NCBI RefSeq assembly: GCF_000276665.1
Contig: NW_004955465.1
Span: 2,181,096-2,245,095, forward strand
Length of the DNA stretch: 64,000 nt
Reading direction: 5' to 3'
From: Chinchilla lanigera
Taxonomy: Eukaryota > Chordata > Mammalia > Rodentia > Chinchillidae
Shown here piece after piece: positions 57,386 through 64,000 of this stretch. The translations under genes were made by a program, and so were the position numbers. A model generated the notes under the pieces. That model had not been told where the DNA came from. It did no database searches and was given only the letters and a program-made list of their open reading frames with translations. How positions within the stretch are numbered: the first letter of the stretch is position 1; every line of letters begins with the position of its first letter.

Positions 57386-57465
57386 TAAGAATTGCTTACT
57401 CATTTCAAGGCCTAGAAGCCCAAAAGACAAGAATCTACTCAGATGACTTCATGCTTATTTGATGT

Positions 57466-57466
<1 letters not shown>

Positions 57467-57496
<30 letters not shown>
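57467..57496. repeat. (CA)n microsatellite
   Basis: About 15 uninterrupted CA units. Confidence 0.98.
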
Positions 57497-57499
<3 letters not shown>

Positions 57500-57599
57500 C
57501 AACTTTGATCTGTGCAGAGCTGATTTTGAGGAATTCCTTGTGAATAACAAGGTATGTCCAAAGCCAAGTTTTTATTTTTCTTACCGTTTTTCTTTTTCA

Positions 57600-57720
57600 A
57601 TTAAAAATAAAAACCTTTTAGGTTGAAGGATAGCTAGGTACAGCTTGATAAATTTTTGCATCGGTATACAACTTTGTAGTCATGACCCAGATAAAATGTA
57701 CAACCTTGCCAGGCCCCCAG
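57600..57720 (-). mobile_element. old L1 3' UTR fragment, antisense
   Basis: TACAGCTTGATAAATTTTTG and GTAGTCATGACCCAGATAAA match the same antisense L1M tail segment seen at 34560-34640. Confidence 0.55.
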
Positions 57721-57969
57721 AAGGCTGGTCCTACTAGTTTGAGAGGACAGAAGAGGTCAACAGAATTCAGCAGGAGACCTGTCTTCAATGCCTACCACAT
57801 TATTTTCTAATTGCATTATGGCACTCATTGCTGTTCAGGATAAGTAATTAGATGTAATTCTCTCATTTCTTTTGCAATTGGGTGTCAAGCAATGTTTGTT
57901 TTGGCTCTTGTTTTGTGAAGCTGTCGCACATAACTTACTTGTTCCTTTGGAAAACATGCACTAATCTTC
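57721..57969. other. short unassigned stretch
   Basis: Nothing recognised. Confidence 0.5.
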
Positions 57970-58100
57970 CCTTTACGTTATGGGGTTGTTAGTTCTCTAA
58001 GACCCTCTGCACTGGCTCCTGAGGGCAGGACGGGGTCTGCCTTCCTTACTCATGCTCCTACTTCTATGACTGAGAGCACTTGTTGAATGAATGCTGAGTA
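57970..58100 (+). mobile_element. L2 LINE 3' end, sense
   Basis: GGCTCCTGAGGGCAGGACGG, GTCTGCCTTCCTTACTCATG and GAGAGCACTTGTTGAATGAA are the L2 terminus. Confidence 0.65.
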
Positions 58101-58419
58101 GAAACTTGATATTTGGGGTTAGATCATGTGGATAGAGGGACAGTGTGGTTAAGGTACATTCTAAATGCACAGGAAGCATTTTGTGAATAATCATTTTAAA
58201 AAATCCTTGAGTGTAAAATAGTTTAATATTAACTTAAATTTCAACAGACTAAAACCTTACAGGGGGCAGCAGAAGCAGAGCAAAAGAGGTGATAAGAAAA
58301 GGATCTTGCTATAGTTTGAATCTGAAAAGTCTCACAAAAACCCATGTGCAAAAGCCTTGGTCACCATGCTGAGGAGCTACCGAAAGGATGTAGAGTCTTT
58401 AACAGGTCCTTCAAGAGGT
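58101..58419. other. unassigned DNA
   Basis: Nothing recognised. Confidence 0.5.
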
Positions 58420-58445
58420 CTCTGTCTCTGTCCCTGTCCCTGTCC

Positions 58446-58485
<40 letters not shown>

Positions 58486-58613
58486 CTCTCTCTTTGTCTC
58501 TCTCTCTCTGTCTCTCTCTCTGTCTCTCTCTCTCTGTCTCTCTGTCTCTCCTGTCTCTCTGTCACCTCTCTCTCTCTCTCTCTCTCTCTCACCTCTCTCT
58601 CTCTCTTTCTCAA
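58420..58613. repeat. (TC)n/(TGTC)n polypyrimidine tract, about 190 bp
   Basis: Almost only C and T with periodic TG, e.g. GTCCCTGTCCCTGTCC then TCTCTCTCTCTC. It makes long spurious Leu-Ser or Arg-Glu frames on both strands. Confidence 0.98.
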
Positions 58614-60139
58614 GAGATCATTCCAGATTCATGAAAAAAAGTCAAGCAAAGAAGCAAGGGCAGACATCTACCCACACTTTGAAAGGGAAGTGTAAGTTCA
58701 TTGAGTTGGAAATAAGGCTGTTCGGGGTAGAAATGAGAGGACACTAAAGCCAGTTGATGGAACTTAATTGACCGATTTTTAAATTGCAGTCACCTGATGC
58801 ACTGCAGGGAGCACTTGCAAACACTGTTCTGCCAGCTGTGTGAAAGGCAGAGGGAAAGGCTAGATGCGAGTAGACTGCTGCGGGGCTGCTGCCAATCTCT
58901 ATGTGAACCCACTTTGGGGTGGCTGGTAGTAATGACCATGATCAAGAGAAGATGAAGGATACCCAGTTGTTCAAAGTCACACTGAGGCTGCAGATATTAG
59001 CCACAGAAAGGTGAAATCAGGTACAGGGAGACACTGATGATTTTAGCTCCCTGTTCTGTTTGGCATGGACAGGTTAAATATCTGGTATTGGGGCAATGTC
59101 AACTGTACATCTAGCATGATTAGATGGCCCAGAAGAAAAAGGTGAACAGTCTGCTTCCATTGCCTGCCCTGAGATACTTTGAATTACTACAGGTAAAACT
59201 GAGACACCTTACCTACCTGCACTTGTTACCTTCTAGACATAGTTAATGTACTCACGCATACACCTTCCAGGATAAATATGAAAGAGACAATGAGGATGCA
59301 GCTGAGAAAACTGCCAGGGCCACCACTTCCTGGCCTCGTATAAGGAGCTGAGGTGCTTAAAAGTTTCTCTGAGACCATGTCTGTGAACATTTGACCATTC
59401 CTGATTTACAGGCAATGAAGGAAAGCACTAGAACTTCCCACAGGGGCACATCAGGCAGTAATAGCACCAAAACTTAAACAGCAGATGATTTCATCTCTTT
59501 CCAGGGTGCCAAACGATTAATAATTATGTTTATATCTTATTTGTGGATATGCCAGCAAAGCTAGCATATCCGAAAGAATTCTTCCCATGGGATCTGATCC
59601 ACAGTCTAGAATCGATAAAATCCTTGCATCCCAAGCACTGCATTTATTGCAGTATTGTCCAGACATACAGCAGGTGGTCCTGTTCCCCTGGGTTGTCAAA
59701 TACTGCACATTAGTGGAGGCAGAAGAGCAGAACTGAAGGGCAGTCACAAGGTCTGGGACGTCCTGAGACAGAGAGTGGGAGAGTAAACCCTGCCTCTCAG
59801 GTAGGGAGGCACTGGAGCATGCATGTGAAAATAATATGGCCCGACCAGGCCTCGCCAGGCTCCCGCGGGAACATAGCGTTCTCACAGCAGCAAAAGCGGG
59901 AACACAGAACCAACACAGCTCTTTCTGCCAAGAATGTCTCCAGGTAATTGTTTGGGTAATTTATGTCACTTTAAGTATACAATTTGTCATCTTGCAGACA
60001 GTGAAAACAACACACATACACATATGCACAACAGGGAGGGAAATGGAATCAAAACAGAGCAAGAAACAATGTTCTTTGCAATGTGAGGTGTTAAAAGCAT
60101 AGCCCTGCCCCTATTATTTCTTTTAAATGAAATGAAACA
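58614..60139. other. unassigned DNA
   Basis: A - strand frame of 122 codons (59517-59885) has no motif. GGATATGCCAGC AAA GCTAGCATATCC at 59545-59571 is a 12-bp stem (11 paired) with a 3-base loop. A few CpGs cluster at 59840-59900. Confidence 0.4.
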
Positions 60140-60450
60140 GAGTCAGCACTCCATATTCGTGAATTCTTTACCTGTGAATTCAACCAGCTTTAGGATTAGG
60201 TCTGTGCTGAACAGGTAGACTTTTTTCCTTGTAATTATCCCCTGAGCAATTAAGTGTAACACCTATTTGCACATCATTTGTATTGTATTAAGTATTATAA
60301 GTAATCTACAGATGATTTAAAGTGTACAGAAAGATGTGTATAGGTTCCACACAAACATTATGCCATTTTATATAAGGAATCTGAGGACCCATTAATGTTG
60401 ATATCTATGGGGTCCCTGGGATCCATTCCCCACAGATACCAAGGGACAAA
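60140..60450 (+). mobile_element. TcMar-Tigger MITE
   Basis: CAGCACTCCATATTCGTGAA, GTCTGTGCTGAACAGGTAGA, TAAGTATTATAAGTAATCTA, CAGATGATTTAAAGTGTACA and CATTCCCCACAGATACCAAG follow a well-known Tigger-derived element from end to end. Confidence 0.8.
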
Positions 60451-60984
60451 GGCTTTTGCAGTACATGTATCTGTGCTCATTCTGCAGGTGCTAAAGAAAG
60501 AAAAACCTATTATCACAAATATATGATTAACGCATTTTTAATTTGGGAATGGCATTTTACTTGTTTATTCTTGGCTACTCTATAATAAGTGGACCACATA
60601 AATATAAAATAATGAAGTTAAGAATGGTTGCTTTGGTATGATTATATCATAACCAAGCACCTGTTTCCATATGCTAAGCCACTTTGGTCAACTGCATTGA
60701 TTAAGTGGCAGTGGTAACCTAAATCCACACAAGTTATATAACTTGCATTTTAATCCAAAATATGCAACACAGAAACATGGGAAAGTATTAATAATTTTAA
60801 TTGTAGTTTGCCTTGTGGAAGCTACTATTGGGTTCCCATTTATCAAACAAACCTGACATAATATTGTGGGAAATGGCAAAAATACAGCAGGCATCAGAAG
60901 AAATCTAGTAAAGGCTATTAAATCAAAGGTAGCATGAATGAAGTTGAAACTAACCCTAATGAACACTCTGGGGTTTGGGGTCTG
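60451..60984. other. unassigned AT-rich DNA
   Basis: Nothing recognised. Confidence 0.5.
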
Positions 60985-61308
60985 TGTTAGTCAGCCCTTC
61001 ATTACTATAACAAAATACCTGAGATAATCCACTTATTGAGAGGAAAGTTTATTTTCCTTCACACTTTTGCAAGTTTCAGTCTGTGGTTAGTTGGCCACAT
61101 TGCATTAGGGCCTGCGGCAAGACAGCACTCATGGTGGTCACAGGTGGTGGAAGGAGCCCCTTCACCGCATGGCAGTCAGGAAGAAAACTGAAAGAAGAAG
61201 CTAGACTCTGATATCTGTACCAGGGCACCTTCCCAGTGACCACTGGGCTCCACTCAACTAAGCTTTTAGCACATGAGCCTTAGGGAAACATTACCCATCT
61301 AAAACACA
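60985..61308 (-). mobile_element. solitary LTR, MaLR (MT/MTE-like)
   Basis: Antisense from TGTTAGTCAGCCCTTCATTA to CATCTAAAACACA, with CAAAATACCTGAGATAATCC, GTTTCAGTCTGTGGTTAGTT, GGGCCTGCGGCAAGACAGCA and AGCACATGAGCCTTAGGG. Good example of the family with TG...CA ends. Confidence 0.75.
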
Positions 61309-61723
61309 GCGGTGCCTCGCTTCTTTCAAGGGAACATCATTTCTAGGATCTCTATTCATATTCAGATTGTCCCATCTTGACCGTGTACATGTTATCAAAT
61401 TCTGATGAACAAAGTATGAAATTAGGGCATCTTGCACAGTCCTTGTGCTCAGGAACAAGAAACATAATCCTTTCAGCTGGGTCACCTGTGACTTTGAGTC
61501 TAAGCAATATTTCTATGGCATAATAAGAGAGGGTTGGAAATAAATTTTGTGTTCATTTTTAAAGAGGATATCTCCAATATTCTTACATAGTAATGCGGTA
61601 GTAACCAGAAAAGGCTAATGTGTAACTATATGCAACTTCACAGCATCAGATCCAGCTGTGGCATTCCCAGACAAAACATAGAAATGACATTTTCAGTAGT
61701 GATGTGGAAAAACAGATGGGTAA
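61309..61723. other. unassigned DNA
   Basis: Nothing recognised. Confidence 0.5.
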
Positions 61724-61820
61724 GGGACTGGGGATTTAGCTCAGCGGCAAAGCACCTGCCTGGCAAGCGCAAGGTCGTGAGTTCGGTTCCCGGTACCGGA
61801 GAAAAAAACCAAAAAAAAAA
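61724..61820 (+). mobile_element. young ID SINE, sense, with 17-bp target duplication
   Basis: GGGACTGGGGATTTAGCTCA, GCACCTGCCTGGCAAGCGCA and GTGAGTTCGGTTCCCGGTAC, then A-rich tail. GAAAAACAGATGGGTAA lies at 61707-61723 and 61821-61837, exact. Confidence 0.95.
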
Positions 61821-61837
61821 GAAAAACAGATGGGTAA

Positions 61838-62749
61838 AAGGGGCAAGAGATGGCCACTGTGAAAGGGGTAGGCAGAGTGAGAACTAAATTTCAGAGGTGT
61901 TTTCAGACAGGATTAAGAGCGTGGAAAAAGTGATCAATACATGTATACCAAGGATCATCAGTGGAGAACTGAAAGACAAATCACAAGGATCTTGCCAATC
62001 AGGATCATGCCGTTTTCTCTGCAAGAACAAAGGATCCTTGAGAAGCAACAACAAAACACTTGCATGTGTCCTTTCATGCAAACACACACACTATTGAATC
62101 TTCATCCCAGGATCTGTCTTTGTTTCTTTCTTCTGTAGACAGATTATTGAAGTTAAGGTAGGGAGGAATGTGTCCTCTAAGCTTAAAGCTACAACAGAAG
62201 TATTTTCTTGCTTTGATATTCTTGACATTCCTTGTATTGTCATGGAATTTGTTTGGGAGTAGCTAGACTGTAGGAAGTGCAGCATGTCTTAAGGCAGAGA
62301 ATCCCTCAGCAAACAAAGGTGGCAGCGGTGTCTCCTTAGGCTAAGGGCAAGTCTCTTGTCTCTGGCTATCAGGACAAAGCAAGTAAAAAAGCTTACTAGA
62401 ACTACCTCTGCAAATGAAAATAAAACATCCATAAAGGTGAAAAATAAGTAACCAAACCCACTTTAACAGTCAGTGTTGTGCAAGCATTTTAGACAGAATA
62501 ACACAGGGCAGGTTTCAATGCTTGTCCATAAAGTAAGGTGGGGAGGAATGTTCTAGCTTACACTTTACCAGAGGGTTCACTGGGATATTACTAGTAATTC
62601 TGAGGTTTTTAAAAACCTATGTGAGAGTTCAGGATAGTTCCCTGACCTCACATTAAGTCTAGAAGTTCAAGAGTTCCAATCCCACCTCTTATTGCTGAAT
62701 GCACTACAGTTCCACGTCCCAAATCCATCCTACACCCAAAGCCAGCCTC
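61838..62749. other. unassigned DNA
   Basis: Overlapping frames around 61884-62285 show no motif. Confidence 0.45.
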
Positions 62750-62905
62750 ATCCACAGCCACGCATTCTTTCATTGACTCATTGAACAAATATTTAATTTG
62801 CCTCTGGTATGAGCTAGACACTCTGTTATGCTTTGAGGGTGTAAAGATGAAAAGACACGGAACCAAGGGTGGAGGGACATGTAAATCAACAATTAGTGTG
62901 GCATG
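62750..62905 (-). mobile_element. L2 LINE 3' end, antisense
   Basis: CATTGACTCATTGAACAAAT, ATTTAATTTGCCTCTGGTAT and GAGCTAGACACTCTGTTATG are the antisense L2 tail. Confidence 0.65.
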
Positions 62906-63370
62906 ATAACTTACTGTGATGGAGGGGTGCCCAAGGAGGCCACCCAGGTAGGGGCACCTATCTCAGCCCAGAGGCAACAGGAGAGCTGGGAAATAGCTTT
63001 CAAAGCAGGGAGAGCTGGAGGTAGAAACTGACACAGGTATGAAGGATCACAGTCCTTGAGATTGAAAAATTTAGAAGCACAAGTTATATGCAGAAGAGTA
63101 AGAGACACAGTGTCATTATGGTGGGCACCTTAAAAACTCTTGTGCTTTTCAATATTCCCTCATCGCCTGGGTGCTTGCAATAGTCTTATCACTAATGGGT
63201 TCAAATTAAGGAACAAACTCTGCTCCCGTTAAAATATTTCTTTGATAAGATAAACTATCTAAGCATGATTAGCCACCAACATTTCAGTAAACCTTAGCAA
63301 ATCCAGAGAGAAAGAAACATTAGAGAAATTAGACAAAAAGTTCTGGGAGGTAGAAAAAGAAAAGCAACAT
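62906..63370. other. unassigned DNA
   Basis: Nothing recognised. Confidence 0.5.
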
Positions 63371-63450
63371 TAGTGATGGCGAATCTTTAAGAGCTTTCAA
63401 TGATACAAACAGCCCGCCGCAGAGCACACGCCACAGGTTCGCCACCACTG
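63371..63450. mobile_element. 80-bp hAT MITE
   Basis: TAGTGATGGCGAATCTTTAA at the left and GCCACAGGTTCGCCACCACTG at the right are an inverted pair of the CAGTGATGGCGAACCT type, shared with 17015-17383. Almost nothing lies between them. No convincing 8-bp duplication. Confidence 0.7.
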
Positions 63451-64000
63451 GCGTACGAAAGGGATTAACAATGAGTGAATTTTATAGGGCACCCCAAAAG
63501 CAGGTAAAGTGGTACTGAGTGCTTACAGCAACAGAGAAAGAATAGAGAGCATGTATAATAAGACAGCAAAAAGAACCTTAACACAAAACAATGACTAGTA
63601 ATTTAGGTAGCTGCTGGGAGACCAGAAAGCCCTCCTCGTAATTAGGAGATGTTAGGGAAACAGTGGTCTTCTACAAGCAAATTCTCACATTGTTCTAAAA
63701 GTCTGACCTACTTTGTGATGCATGAACCCAGAGTTGGGGCACCCATATCTCCTTCTCTCAATCCCTCTTGCCAGACAAGTGACACAAAAACAATGCATCT
63801 AAGTTGTTCAGGGTAGAAGATCCATTGAGGGTCCTATCAAAGCATGGATTCATATTCAACAGATGCAGGGGAGGGCCTGAGAATTTGCATGGACCACAAT
63901 ATTCCAAATGCCTCCAATCCTGCAGTCCAAAGTCCATGATCCCTTAGTGTCACTGACATCTAGAAGCTGACCTGCTAGGTCTGTCTCATCCCTCTGCTTC
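63451..64000. other. unassigned DNA
   Basis: Nothing recognised to the window edge. Confidence 0.5.

Noticed and set aside
58344..58695. Long Leu-Ser and Arg-Glu frames
   Set aside because: They are translations of the CT-rich simple repeat.
59517..59885. 122-codon - strand open frame
   Set aside because: No recognisable domain; composition and isolation fit chance.

Overview
The window looks like ordinary nuclear DNA of a rodent. It carries tRNA-derived ID SINEs and 7SL-derived B1 SINEs (rodent-type families), two B1-ID fusion SINEs, several MaLR-type solitary LTRs, L1 3' ends of more than one age, and old mammalian L2, MIR, Tigger and hAT relics. The fusion SINEs, and ID copies ending in a GGTACCGG-like sequence, point away from mouse and rat towards a squirrel-, beaver- or kangaroo-rat-like lineage. 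The species is not determinable by eye. I found no convincing protein-coding gene, RNA gene, CpG island or CRISPR array. Every open frame is short; most lie in repeats, simple sequence or three-frame chance overlaps. The stretch reads as intergenic or deep-intronic DNA.

Layout. 1-7 kb: mostly unique AT-rich DNA with two MaLR LTRs and a MIR. 7.5-8.4 kb: a Tigger fossil holding a mariner. 8.5-16.8 kb: mostly unique, with an old L1 end, a MIR and a small acidic open frame. 16.8-21 kb: two old L2 blocks, one interrupted by a hAT MITE and one by an LTR-like insert, then a second Tigger-plus-mariner nest. 21-35 kb: SINEs, L1 ends, a third mariner, Tigger MITEs and LTRs. 34.5-38.2 kb: a long antisense L1M broken by a B1 and an LTR. 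39-43.6 kb: more L1M around a 330-bp AT island. 43.6-48.8 kb: mostly unique, with two weak coding-like patches. 48.8-55.9 kb: an L2 hosting a B1 and an ID, a MaLR LTR, young ID copies, a Tigger and two striking inverted-repeat structures. 56-64 kb: mostly unique with scattered relics and a 200-bp polypyrimidine tract.

The most interesting signals are structural. (1) Three copies of a mariner derivative have both halves ending in the same transposase C-terminal segment, in opposite orientation, so the element is a long palindrome around the HPPYS catalytic region; two copies sit inside Tigger fossils. (2) At 54.84-55.06 kb two inverted-repeat pairs cross in the order A-B-A'-B', as if an inverted, circularly permuted copy had been inserted. 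(3) 1.5 kb upstream an 85-bp inverted repeat, 82/85 identical, flanks 443 bp. (4) At 24.35 kb a 14-bp duplication flanks a bare poly(A), which looks like a retrotransposition event that delivered only its tail.

Repeat family names come from remembered consensus features, not from a search; treat subfamily names and exact ends as approximate.
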